DNA from: JBGSPQ01 sp964346765
GTDB taxonomy: Bacteria; Patescibacteriota; Gracilibacteria; UBA1369
Assembly: GCA_964346765.1 (NCBI GenBank)
Contig: CAYFWB010000002.1
Span: 142,829 to 206,828, forward strand
Reading direction: 5' to 3'
DNA: 64,000 nucleotides
Part shown: one piece after another, positions 1-7,954 of the stretch
Numbering within the stretch: the stretch's first letter is position 1
Layout: each line of letters starts with the position of its first letter
Translations under genes and position numbers: made by a program
Notes under the pieces: model-generated
Seen by the model: the letters and a program-made list of their open reading frames with translations, nothing else
The model's database searches: none
Told to the model about the DNA's origin: nothing

Positions 1-1
1 A

Positions 2-757
2 GCTATTATTATGGTTGACCCGAATAATCCCACCGGATTTTCGATTGATAATAAAACCCTGGAAAAAATTGCCGGAATCGCAAAAAAGCATGACTGCATG
101 ATTATTTCGGATGAGGTTTATACTTCGTTTTTTCCTAAGAAAAAGACAATTGTTGATTACGCGCCGGAAAGGACTTTGCGTATTGATGCCAGATCCAAGA
201 TTGAAAGAAGCACCGGGCTGAGGTTTGGTGATTTGTTTATTTCAGTTGAAGCGAATGAACATATTTCGAAAAATATTTTAAAGCAAAATCTGACGCCGGG
301 TCAGGATCTTAAGTCTCTTTTAGTACAGGCAAAAGGACCGGGCGGCGTTGACGGCGAATTACAGCACACGACTTTTGTGTCGGGGCCGGCGCAGTTTTTG
401 GGCATGGCTCATATGATTTTCGGGGGGGATGAAAGGAAAAAATATTTTGAATCCGTGAGTAAGCACACGGGCATTTTTATGGAAACTTTGGGTATGGGAA
501 AAAGAGACAGTTTGTATTATGTGATTTTTGATATGAATGAGATTAAGGGATGCAAAAAGGGAGAAGTGCCGGTTGAAGAGAAACTTACCGAGCTGGCTAA
601 ACTGGGGGTTGTTTATCTTCCGGTTTATTTGTTTTTTTCCGAACTTGAAAGGAATGAATCCGCTTCGCTTAACATGGTTAGAGCTTCTATTGTTAATACC
701 GGCTACGATAATGTTAAAAGGGCGGCGGAAATAACTAAAAATTATTTATCATCTTAA
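2..757 (+). CDS. PLP-dependent aminotransferase, class I/II (5' end outside window)
   Basis: The reading frame is open from the first base, so the gene starts upstream; about 251 C-terminal residues are visible. They hold the fold-type I aminotransferase signature DPNNPTG, then SDEVY, then the PLP-lysine/arginine segment SKIERSTGLRFG, in which the Lys would form the Schiff base and the Arg would bind the carboxylate. The spacing resembles the SK-x5-TGxRxG segment of aspartate aminotransferase and of aspartate 4-decarboxylase, so an aspartate-type substrate is possible but not shown. It ends 4 bases before gdhA and is probably co-transcribed with gdhA and ppdK, which suggests amino-acid deamination or interconversion. 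Fold confidence is high, substrate unknown. Confidence 0.85.
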   Translation, partial: AIIMVDPNNPTGFSIDNKTLEKIAGIAKKHDCMIISDEVYTSFFPKKKTIVDYAPERTLRIDARSKIERSTGLRFGDLFISVEANEHISKNILKQNLTPGQDLKSLLVQAKGPGGVDGELQHTTFVSGPAQFLGMAHMIFGGDERKKYFESVSKHTGIFMETLGMGKRDSLYYVIFDMNEIKGCKKGEVPVEEKLTELAKLGVVYLPVYLFFSELERNESASLNMVRASIVNTGYDNVKRAAEITKNYLSS

Positions 758-761
758 TATT

Positions 762-2027
762 ATGTCTTTTTATTTAAATACGCTGAATCAAATTAAAAAA
801 GCATCCAAATTGATGACATTGAATAAAGATGTGGAAAAAATTTTAGGAGTACCCAAAAGAGTGATTGAGGTTAATTTGCCGGTGGAATTGGATAATGGAA
901 AGATTGAAATTTTTTCCGGCTACAGGGTTCAATATAATGACGCGGCAGGGCCGTTTAAAGGCGGGATTAGGTATCATCAGGATGTTGATATTGAAGAGAT
1001 TAAGGCGCTAGCGACTTTGATGACCATTAAATGCGCCGTTGTTGATTTACCTTTGGGCGGCGCCAAGGGAGGAATCGCGTTTGATCCGTACAATTATTCG
1101 GAAGATGAGATTGAAAGGATTACCAGAAAATTTGTGCAGTATATTGAACCTTTTATTGGTCCAGAAGTGGATGTTCCCGCGCCCGACGTGAATACCGACG
1201 CTCAGATTATGGCCTGGTTCGCGGATGAATTTTCAAAACTGAAAGAGAAAAATGTTTCGGGAGTGGTTACGGGAAAGCCCGTTACTTATGGCGGTAGCGA
1301 AGGGCGTTTTGACGCTACAAGTCAGGGAGGGCTGACTATTCTGGATGAAGTTATTAAAAAGATGAAAAAAAGAAGGAGTACCGTGAAAATCGCGATTCAG
1401 GGTTTTGGTAACGCCGGTGGAAACGCGGCCAATTTGTTGGCGGCGAATGGCTATAAAGTGGTGGCGGTGTCCGATTCCAAAGGCGGTATTTATTGCAGGC
1501 ACGGACTGGATGCGCTTTCGACAATGGAATGTAAGATTAAGGAAGAGGCGGTTAATAAATGCGGGGGGCATAAGTATCAACCGCAACAAAGCGATGAATG
1601 TGAAATAATTGAAAATGAAGAACTGCTGGAACTGGATTGTGATGTTTTAATTCTGGCGGCTTTGGAAAAACAGATAACCAAAAAAAACGCTGATAAGATT
1701 AAAGCGAAGGTTGTTTTGGAACTGGCCAACGGTCCCATAACCGCGGAGGCGGATAAAATCCTTGAAAAAAATGGCGCGGTGGTGATTCCCGATATTATCG
1801 CGAATGCCGGAGGGGTAACAGTGAGCTATTTTGAAATGGTACAGAACAATCAAAATTATTACTGGGAGCTTGATGAAGTTGAGCAAAAATTGAAGCATCA
1901 AATGTTAGAAGGGTGGAAAAATGTTAATGAAGCAAAGGAAAAATTCGGTACCAATTACAGAACGGCGGCATTTATTGTTGCACTTTCACGATTGCAGGAT
2001 ATATTGATGGTGAGAGGCATAGTCTAA
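762..2027 (+). CDS. gdhA: Glutamate dehydrogenase (Glu/Leu/Phe/Val family)
   Basis: The 421-residue product has the normal family length. It should catalyse reversible oxidative deamination of glutamate to 2-oxoglutarate and ammonia in the cytoplasm. Visible signatures are the substrate-binding GPFKGGIRYH (about residues 63-72), the catalytic-lysine segment LPLGGAKGGI (about 96-105), PAPDVNTD (about 140), and a Rossmann glycine motif GFGNAGGNAA (about 214) for the dinucleotide. Cofactor choice (NAD or NADP) cannot be read with confidence. The ATG has no Shine-Dalgarno sequence. It lies 4 bases after the aminotransferase gene and 36 bases before ppdK, consistent with one transcript linking amino-acid nitrogen to pyruvate/PEP metabolism. 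Confidence 0.95.
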   Translation: MSFYLNTLNQIKKASKLMTLNKDVEKILGVPKRVIEVNLPVELDNGKIEIFSGYRVQYNDAAGPFKGGIRYHQDVDIEEIKALATLMTIKCAVVDLPLGGAKGGIAFDPYNYSEDEIERITRKFVQYIEPFIGPEVDVPAPDVNTDAQIMAWFADEFSKLKEKNVSGVVTGKPVTYGGSEGRFDATSQGGLTILDEVIKKMKKRRSTVKIAIQGFGNAGGNAANLLAANGYKVVAVSDSKGGIYCRHGLDALSTMECKIKEEAVNKCGGHKYQPQQSDECEIIENEELLELDCDVLILAALEKQITKKNADKIKAKVVLELANGPITAEADKILEKNGAVVIPDIIANAGGVTVSYFEMVQNNQNYYWELDEVEQKLKHQMLEGWKNVNEAKEKFGTNYRTAAFIVALSRLQDILMVRGIV

Positions 2028-2063
2028 TATTACTCAGTAATACTTTTTAATAATTTTTATATC

Positions 2064-4685
2064 ATGGTGAAAAGCATATATTCCTTTTCCGAAGGCAACA
2101 AAGACATGAAGGACAGTCTTGGAGGTAAAGGGGCAAATCTGGCGGAGATGACTACTCTGGGCTTACCGGTACCGCCGGGCTTCACTATCACCACTGATAC
2201 TTGCCATCATTATCTGAGCAATAACAGATATCCGGACGGCTATGAGTCGGAACTGGAAGAAAAACTGCTGGATCTTGAACAGAAACTGCAAAGAAAATTC
2301 GGTGACACCGCAAAACCCCTGCTTGTTTCTGTGCGTTCGGGAGCCAAAATTTCGATGCCGGGGATGATGGATACGATTTTGAATCTGGGGCTGAATGATG
2401 AAACCGTGGCGGGACTGATCGCGGATACGGGCAATGAGAGATTTTGCTATGACGCCTATAGAAGATTTGTAAATATGTTCGGCAGTGTGGTGCTGGGCGT
2501 TAGTCATGAGCACTTTGAAGAAGAGATGGATAAATTGAAAAAGGCTAAAGGTGTGAAGCTGGATACGGAGCTTAACGCCGCGGATTTGAAGGAGTTGGTT
2601 AGTCGATATAAATCGGTAGTGGAAAAAAAGGTGGGGCGGGGTTTTCCTTCCGACCCCGTTGAGCAATTAAAAATGGCGATAGAAGCGGTTTTTAGTTCTT
2701 GGAATAATGATAGAGCCATTACTTACAGAAAATTGAACAGGATAGACGGTTTGAACGGTACTGCTGTTAACGTGCAGACAATGGTGTTTGGAAATATGGG
2801 CGATGATTCGGGTACGGGTGTTGCTTTTACAAGGAATCCTTCAACAGGTGAAAAGGAATTTTACGGTGAATTTTTGATGAATGCGCAGGGTGAAGATGTT
2901 GTCGCGGGAATCAGAACTCCACAGAAGCTTGTTCAGATGCGCGATATTATGCCGGGTGTATTTAATCAACTGGATGGTATCAGAGATACTTTGGAGAAAC
3001 ACTACAGAGATATGCAGGATATTGAATTTACGATTCAGCAGGGCAGTTTGTATATGTTACAAACCAGAAACGGTAAAAGGACGGCAAAGGCGGCGATCAA
3101 TGTCGCGTGCGATCTTTACGATGAAGGTTTGATAACAAAGGAAGAGGCGCTGATGCGTATTGATCCGTCGCAGTTGAATCAAATGTTACATCCGGACCTT
3201 GACCCAAAAACACCGAAAAATGTTATTGCGAAAGGTCTGCCGGCTTCACCGGGAGCGGCATGCGGAAAGGTTGTTTTCACGGCCGACGACGCTTTTAACC
3301 GAACGTTTGAAAGAGATGAGAAGGTGATTTTGGTGCGAAAAGAAACGAGTCCGGAAGATATTCACGGTATGCACGCTTCCAAAGGGATTTTGACTTCCAC
3401 CGGCGGGATGACGTCGCATGCCGCGGTTGTGGCCAGGGGCATGGGCAGATGTTGCGTGACGGGATGCAGTGATGTTGTGGTCGATTATAAAAACAACCTA
3501 TTGCGGATAGGTGATTTAAAGATTGAAGAAGGAGATATTATCACTCTTAACGGTACTACGGGTGAAGTTATTTTGGGGGAGGTGCCGATGGTCGAGCCTG
3601 AGATTACTGAAAATTTTAAGAAAATTCTTGAATGGTCGAATGAATTTAAGCGCATGGGTGTGCGCACGAACGTGGATACTCCAAAAGACGCGAAAGTGGC
3701 CAGAGATTTCGGCGCCGAAGGTATAGGGCTTTGTAGAACTGAACATATGTTTTTTGATGAAGACAGGATTAAAAGTGTAAGAAAGATGATTCTTTCAAAA
3801 TCGGAAGAGGCACGCAGAGCCGCTCTGGAAAAGATTTTGCCTATGCAAAAAGAAGACTTCGCGGGTATTTTTGAAGCCATGGACGGTTATGCGGTCACTA
3901 TACGTCTGCTGGATCCACCTTTACATGAATTTTTACCGCAAACGGAGGCTCAGATTGAAGAACTTTGCTCGGAAACCAATATTGACCGTGACGAGATGGA
4001 TCGTATTATAGGTTCTTTGCATGAAACAAACCCGATGCTTGGACATAGAGGTTCAAGGCTGGGTCTAACCAATCCCGAAATATATGAAATTCAGGCGCGA
4101 GCTATTATAGAGGCTGGAATAGAGGCTACTGAAAAGGGTATTAAAGCTATACCGGAAATTGAACTGCCATTTATAAGCAATATCGAGGAGCTGAAAAAAG
4201 GTCGGGCAATGATTGAAAATGTGATTAAGGAGTACGGGAATGATGTTAAATTCGAATATAAAATCGGGACAATGGTGGAATTGCCGAGGGCTTGTTTAAC
4301 AGCCGATGAACTAGCCGAGTACGCGGACTTTTTCTCTTTCGGCACCAATGATTTAACGCAGACAACCTGGGGTTACAGTCGCGATGACGCCGGTAAATTT
4401 ATGAATTTCTACCTTGAAAATAAAATTCTAGCGCGTGATCCCATGGAAAGTATCGACCAAAAAGGTGTCGGTAAGCTGATGGAAATCTGCGTTCAGCTGG
4501 GCAAGAAGACAAAACCGGAAATGGATATCGCGATTTGCGGTGAACAAGCGGGTGAGCCGAATTCGGTTGAATTTTGTGAAAAAATCGGTCTGGATTATGT
4601 GAGTTGTAGTCCGTATAGGGTGCCCGTTGCGAGGATAGCGGCGGCTCAGGCGGTGATCGCCAAAAAGCTGAGGAGCGGGAAATAA
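2064..4685 (+). CDS. ppdK: Pyruvate, phosphate dikinase
   Basis: The 873-residue product is full length for PPDK, which interconverts pyruvate + ATP + Pi and PEP + AMP + PPi. The N-terminal ATP-grasp half starts with GGKGANLAEM and contains SVRSGAKISMPGMMDT. The phospho-histidine domain carries GGMTSHAAVVARGMG with the catalytic His near residue 452. The C-terminal PEP-binding TIM barrel contains GLCRTEHMFF, LGHRGSRLG and the CGEQAGEP loop near residue 830. All key segments are intact. In small fermenters the enzyme often runs in the glycolytic direction with PPi; direction here is inference. It is the third gene of an aminotransferase-gdhA-ppdK cluster and converges on nadK. Confidence 0.97.
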   Translation: MVKSIYSFSEGNKDMKDSLGGKGANLAEMTTLGLPVPPGFTITTDTCHHYLSNNRYPDGYESELEEKLLDLEQKLQRKFGDTAKPLLVSVRSGAKISMPGMMDTILNLGLNDETVAGLIADTGNERFCYDAYRRFVNMFGSVVLGVSHEHFEEEMDKLKKAKGVKLDTELNAADLKELVSRYKSVVEKKVGRGFPSDPVEQLKMAIEAVFSSWNNDRAITYRKLNRIDGLNGTAVNVQTMVFGNMGDDSGTGVAFTRNPSTGEKEFYGEFLMNAQGEDVVAGIRTPQKLVQMRDIMPGVFNQLDGIRDTLEKHYRDMQDIEFTIQQGSLYMLQTRNGKRTAKAAINVACDLYDEGLITKEEALMRIDPSQLNQMLHPDLDPKTPKNVIAKGLPASPGAACGKVVFTADDAFNRTFERDEKVILVRKETSPEDIHGMHASKGILTSTGGMTSHAAVVARGMGRCCVTGCSDVVVDYKNNLLRIGDLKIEEGDIITLNGTTGEVILGEVPMVEPEITENFKKILEWSNEFKRMGVRTNVDTPKDAKVARDFGAEGIGLCRTEHMFFDEDRIKSVRKMILSKSEEARRAALEKILPMQKEDFAGIFEAMDGYAVTIRLLDPPLHEFLPQTEAQIEELCSETNIDRDEMDRIIGSLHETNPMLGHRGSRLGLTNPEIYEIQARAIIEAGIEATEKGIKAIPEIELPFISNIEELKKGRAMIENVIKEYGNDVKFEYKIGTMVELPRACLTADELAEYADFFSFGTNDLTQTTWGYSRDDAGKFMNFYLENKILARDPMESIDQKGVGKLMEICVQLGKKTKPEMDIAICGEQAGEPNSVEFCEKIGLDYVSCSPYRVPVARIAAAQAVIAKKLRSGK

Positions 4686-4774
4686 TGCTATCTATTAGGG
4701 CATAGCTAATGATTGTAAGTTTAATATGCTGAATCAAATCGCGAAGATTTAACTAATGAAGCAGTTTAAATGGA

Positions 4775-5680
4775 TCAGTCACGGGTGTGATATCCCCAGC
4801 CCAATTTGTCTCTGAGCAGTTTGTAGTAATTCTGTTCTTTGACGCGGATCATGTAAAAATTGCGGCTGGATTTTCTGATTTTGATTTCGTCTCCGTATTC
4901 AATAGGTACGGTTATTTGTCCGTCCAGCGTCAAACCCAGGTTATAGTCGCCCCTTCTTTTTGTGGCGATTCTGACCTTTACTTGTCTGCTGTTTGATGCC
5001 ACAAGCGGTCTTAACGCAAGCGTCGATGGACAAATTGGAGTGATTACTATGGCGTCGAGGGCGTGGTGGATAATTGGGCCGCCCGCGGAAAGTGAGTGTG
5101 CGGTGGAACCTGTGGGGGTGGCGACTATCAGCCCGTCCGCTTTGAATACTACTACTTTTTTATCGTTTATATCGATCTCCATTTCGATTAACCGGGCAAA
5201 TAATCCCTGATTAATCACAGCGTCATTCATGGCGAGAAAAGTTTCCACTTTGTTTCCCCGTTGATATTTGGTGACTCTTAAAATGGCTCTTTTATCAAGC
5301 TTGTACTTATTTTTACTGATTTTTTCCAGAGATTCTTCAACTTCGTCGGCCGTGATTTCGCTTAAAAAACCGAGAGTGCCAAGGTTTACGCCCAAGACCG
5401 GCGTGATTTTTTTACCTAAACAGGATGCGCTTTTTAGGATGGTGCCGTCTCCTCCCAATAGAATTACCATGTCACTGTTATTGAAAACCTGCTTCTTGTT
5501 TAATCCTTCTTCACCGTTAATAAGAGGCGCGACGTGATTATCCATGACTATTTGATCCGCATATTTATCTATTGTTTTTATGATTTTTTTTAGCACTGTA
5601 AGGTTATTCCCTATCATGCTTTTTGAAATGATGCCGATGCTTTTAATTTTTTTGTTTTTTGGGGGGTCGATTAGTGTCAT
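4775..5680 (-). CDS. nadK: NAD kinase
   Basis: ATP-dependent phosphorylation of NAD to NADP. The 301-residue protein shows the diagnostic GGDGT motif (GGDGTILKSA, about residues 74-83), NLGTLGFLSEI, NDAVINQG, and the C-terminal nucleotide-binding stretch TPTGSTAHSLSAGGP followed by ITPICP. The start lies 2 bases after the stop of the upstream glycosyltransferase on the same strand, so the two are probably one operon. It converges with ppdK; the 89 bases between them show no strong terminator. Identification is secure. Confidence 0.96.
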   Translation of the reverse strand: MTLIDPPKNKKIKSIGIISKSMIGNNLTVLKKIIKTIDKYADQIVMDNHVAPLINGEEGLNKKQVFNNSDMVILLGGDGTILKSASCLGKKITPVLGVNLGTLGFLSEITADEVEESLEKISKNKYKLDKRAILRVTKYQRGNKVETFLAMNDAVINQGLFARLIEMEIDINDKKVVVFKADGLIVATPTGSTAHSLSAGGPIIHHALDAIVITPICPSTLALRPLVASNSRQVKVRIATKRRGDYNLGLTLDGQITVPIEYGDEIKIRKSSRNFYMIRVKEQNYYKLLRDKLGWGYHTRD

Positions 5681-5682
5681 TT

Positions 5683-6789
5683 TTATTGATTAGATAAGAA
5701 AACATCCAAGGCGTTTTTTGCACTGAATGACCAACTGAATTTTTCCGCCTGTCTGTATCCCCTATCTATCATCATGTTTCTGACATTTTCATTTTCTATG
5801 AGGCTGGATATCGCGTCGGCCATTTTATAGGCATTGGTTGGATCAATAAGAATTCCCGCTTCGCCGATAACTTCGGGCAATGAGGATTTATTGGAACTTA
5901 CAACGGGACAACCGCTGGCCATTGCTTCAAGCGGAGGGATCCCGAATCCTTCATATAGGGATGGGAAAACAAATACTTTTGCCAATTTGTAGATTTTTTG
6001 CAGTTCATCATCCTTTAAATAACCGGGAAATATTACATCTTTTTCGACTTGAAATTTCTTGAGAGTTTCTTCTATTTGCTCGTATTTCCATCCTTTTTTA
6101 CCAACCAACACCAGTTTATATTCGGGATGCCATTTCTTGATATTCACATAACTTTTTATCAGTGTTGAGATATTTTTTCTCGGTTCAAGCGTTCCCACGG
6201 CAAGGATGAAATTGTCGGGCAGTTTTTTTTGATCTTTGAACTCAATCAGCTCATCTTCGCTTACCGGCTTTGAAAAAACTTTAGAAGCGGCGCACGGTGT
6301 TAAGTGAATTTTTTGTTCGTTCAACAGTTTGAATTTGTTAAGCAGATCTTTTTTGGTGTTTTCGGAAACCACAAATACGTCCGACACTTTTTTAAGCGCT
6401 TTTTTGAGTGTAAGTCTTTCCACTATCATGGCTTTTTTGTTGTGGCTCGAGGGAAATAGAAAAGCCACCAGATCATGAATAGTGATTATTACTCTAAGGT
6501 TTTTCGGGGCGAAAGCCGGTATGATATAGCTAGTCGGAGCGAAAAAAAGGTCAACGTTTTTGTCTTTGATATCTTTGATGACTTTAAAGTGCCATTTGGC
6601 GGAGCCGGCTTCTATGTGTTTAAATTTCACATTTTTAAAATCTTTATAAGGATTTTTTTTACTATTGCCGTAAAGCAAATATTGATTCCGGTTATCCAAT
6701 TTCAAAATTTCTTTGACGATGTTATATGTATACCAGCCTTTTCCGGTCTTTTGCTTTCCGGCTTCACGAATGTCAATCGCGATTTTCAT
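5683..6789 (-). CDS. Glycosyltransferase family 4 (GT-B fold)
   Basis: A 368-residue cytoplasmic or membrane-associated sugar transferase. The N-terminal half starts MKIAIDIRE and carries a family GKGWYTYNIV segment; the C-terminal Glycos_transf_1 domain begins near residue 195 with VGTLEPRKNI and contains FPSLYEGFGIPPLEAMASG (about 275-292), in which the Glu residues contact the nucleotide-sugar. The length is typical of mannosyl- or rhamnosyl-type GT4 enzymes, but donor and acceptor cannot be told. It precedes nadK on the same strand with a 2-base gap. A role in envelope glycan assembly would fit the O-antigen ligase at 50.2 kb; that is inference. Confidence 0.92.
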   Translation of the reverse strand: MKIAIDIREAGKQKTGKGWYTYNIVKEILKLDNRNQYLLYGNSKKNPYKDFKNVKFKHIEAGSAKWHFKVIKDIKDKNVDLFFAPTSYIIPAFAPKNLRVIITIHDLVAFLFPSSHNKKAMIVERLTLKKALKKVSDVFVVSENTKKDLLNKFKLLNEQKIHLTPCAASKVFSKPVSEDELIEFKDQKKLPDNFILAVGTLEPRKNISTLIKSYVNIKKWHPEYKLVLVGKKGWKYEQIEETLKKFQVEKDVIFPGYLKDDELQKIYKLAKVFVFPSLYEGFGIPPLEAMASGCPVVSSNKSSLPEVIGEAGILIDPTNAYKMADAISSLIENENVRNMMIDRGYRQAEKFSWSFSAKNALDVFLSNQ

Positions 6790-6840
6790 ATTTGTGTGTT
6801 TAAAACTTATACTGTTTTATTCTATATCCTTAGCTTAAAC

Positions 6841-6869
6841 TTTACAAATATACTGATGCTAACTATATT
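6841..6869 (+). promoter_or_regulatory. Sigma70-type promoter for the 6901 membrane protein gene
   Basis: TTTACA (6841-6846), 17-base spacer, TATATT (6864-6869). It places transcription start near 6876 and so excludes the upstream in-frame ATG at 6856 as the start codon of the following gene. Confidence 0.6.
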
Positions 6870-6900
6870 TTCAGACAGTACATTAAACTTTTTAGTTAAT

Positions 6901-7605
6901 ATGCCTAAAAAAAGAATCAATCAGATATTCAACGAACTAAGTTTTAATAAAAAATTATTGGCAGTGGGCTCGCTATTGATGATTGTAAGTGTTTTTCTGC
7001 CGTGGTATCAGGATCTTGATTCTTTCAAGACTGGTGACATGTTTTTGGGAATTACGGGGCCGCTTTATTTGGCTGGAGTGAGTTTGCTTGTGCTTTCGGG
7101 TGTTATTCCGGCTACGATGTATCTTGATTATGCAGGTAAAAAGCCTTGGTGGATGCCAACAAGTAATTCGCCTTTTTATCTGGCGGTTGGTATTTTCGCT
7201 TTTTATATGCTGATTCTTACGAATTCGGTTTATTCTCATGCGAAGTTTGGAGTTAATATTACAATGAAGCAGACTCAATTTGGAATGTTTTTGGCCTTTA
7301 TTGCGGCTTCGCTTATAAGCATAGGCGGTTATCTTTCAATGCTTGATAAAAAAGCGGGGATAAAAGAGTTCGAGGAAAGTGTTAATGAACCTCTAATGCA
7401 GGTTCCCCATGAAAGAAAACAATCCAAGGTAACGAAAAATTTTGAAAAAGAGGGATCTTTGCATACCAAGGTTAACGCTGAATCGATTGAAAATATGCAA
7501 GTTCAGGATAATAATATTAATCATGGAGCGGATTCTTCAAGAGTCGGTGCTGATAAAAGTTTTGAAAAAGATAAAAAAACTCAAGTATATAGAATGGACT
7601 TATAA
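6901..7605 (+). CDS. Small membrane protein with four predicted transmembrane helices
   Basis: I do not recognise the family. The 234-residue product has four hydrophobic segments (about residues 20-37, 53-78, 93-113 and 128-148) followed by a hydrophilic tail of about 85 residues rich in Lys, Glu, Asn and Ser that is probably cytoplasmic. The first helix is followed by PWYQDLDSF. The open frame extends much further upstream over the antisense glycosyltransferase gene, but the promoter at 6841-6869 makes the ATG at 6901 the first usable start. It is followed after 9 bases by a zinc-ribbon gene, probably on the same transcript. The function is unknown; a membrane scaffold is only one possibility. 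Confidence 0.75.
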   Translation: MPKKRINQIFNELSFNKKLLAVGSLLMIVSVFLPWYQDLDSFKTGDMFLGITGPLYLAGVSLLVLSGVIPATMYLDYAGKKPWWMPTSNSPFYLAVGIFAFYMLILTNSVYSHAKFGVNITMKQTQFGMFLAFIAASLISIGGYLSMLDKKAGIKEFEESVNEPLMQVPHERKQSKVTKNFEKEGSLHTKVNAESIENMQVQDNNINHGADSSRVGADKSFEKDKKTQVYRMDL

Positions 7606-7614
7606 TTTTTTTAC

Positions 7615-7848
7615 ATGGTTAAAATTCGACCAAAATCGAAAAAAGTTGATAATTATTTAAAAGAGCCGGTGGTCTTTTACTGCAAAGACTGCGAAAAAAT
7701 TGTTTCGGTAAGGCCCGTGGGGAGGAAATTTGTTTACCGATGTGGGGTCTGCAATACAAAGAATGTAGCTTTTGGAACCGAAAAAGCGATTAGAAATTAT
7801 TACCGGTTGGAGGAGAAGAAAGAAGAAACACCGGAAACTTCACCTTAA
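7615..7848 (+). CDS. Small zinc-ribbon protein
   Basis: The 77-residue protein has two CxxC pairs (Cys23/Cys26 and Cys43/Cys46) separated by 16 residues, the pattern of a rubredoxin- or ribosomal-type zinc ribbon. A basic N-terminus (KIRPKSKK) and an acidic Glu/Pro-rich tail flank the ribbon. It probably binds zinc and may bind nucleic acid or protein; no specific family is recognised. Its stop codon TAA (7846-7848) falls inside the palindromic element at 7841-7865, so the C-terminus may have been set by insertion of that element. It lies 9 bases behind the membrane protein gene. Confidence 0.75.
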   Translation: MVKIRPKSKKVDNYLKEPVVFYCKDCEKIVSVRPVGRKFVYRCGVCNTKNVAFGTEKAIRNYYRLEEKKEETPETSP

Positions 7849-7865
7849 AGGTAACCTTTAAGGTG
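7841..7865. repeat. 25-bp perfect palindrome made of two ACCTTWAAGGT units
   Basis: Arms CACCTTAAAGGT and ACCTTTAAGGTG flank a single A, giving 12 perfectly paired bases. The unit ACCTTWAAGGT is itself palindromic and recurs at 7925-7935 and within lysS at about 49.55-49.64 kb. There is no T-run after it, so it is not a standard terminator. It overlaps the stop codon of the zinc-ribbon gene. Confidence 0.8.
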
Positions 7866-7924
7866 GGGTTGAGGGTTTTGCAGTTTTATGGTGTTTGATG
7901 TGCATAAGTAACTTTAATTGATTG

Positions 7925-7935
7925 ACCTTTAAGGT
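7925..7935. repeat. Single ACCTTTAAGGT unit
   Basis: An isolated copy of the 11-bp palindromic unit, 60 bases beyond the paired copy at 7841-7865, in the gap between the convergent zinc-ribbon and pcrA genes. Together they mark this gap as a small cluster of the motif. Confidence 0.6.
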
Positions 7936-7954
7936 TAATCGAGCGCTCGGGTGG

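Noticed and set aside
4686..4774. Terminator or repeat between ppdK and nadK
   Set aside because: I found no convincing stem with a T-run, and no gene in the 89 bases.
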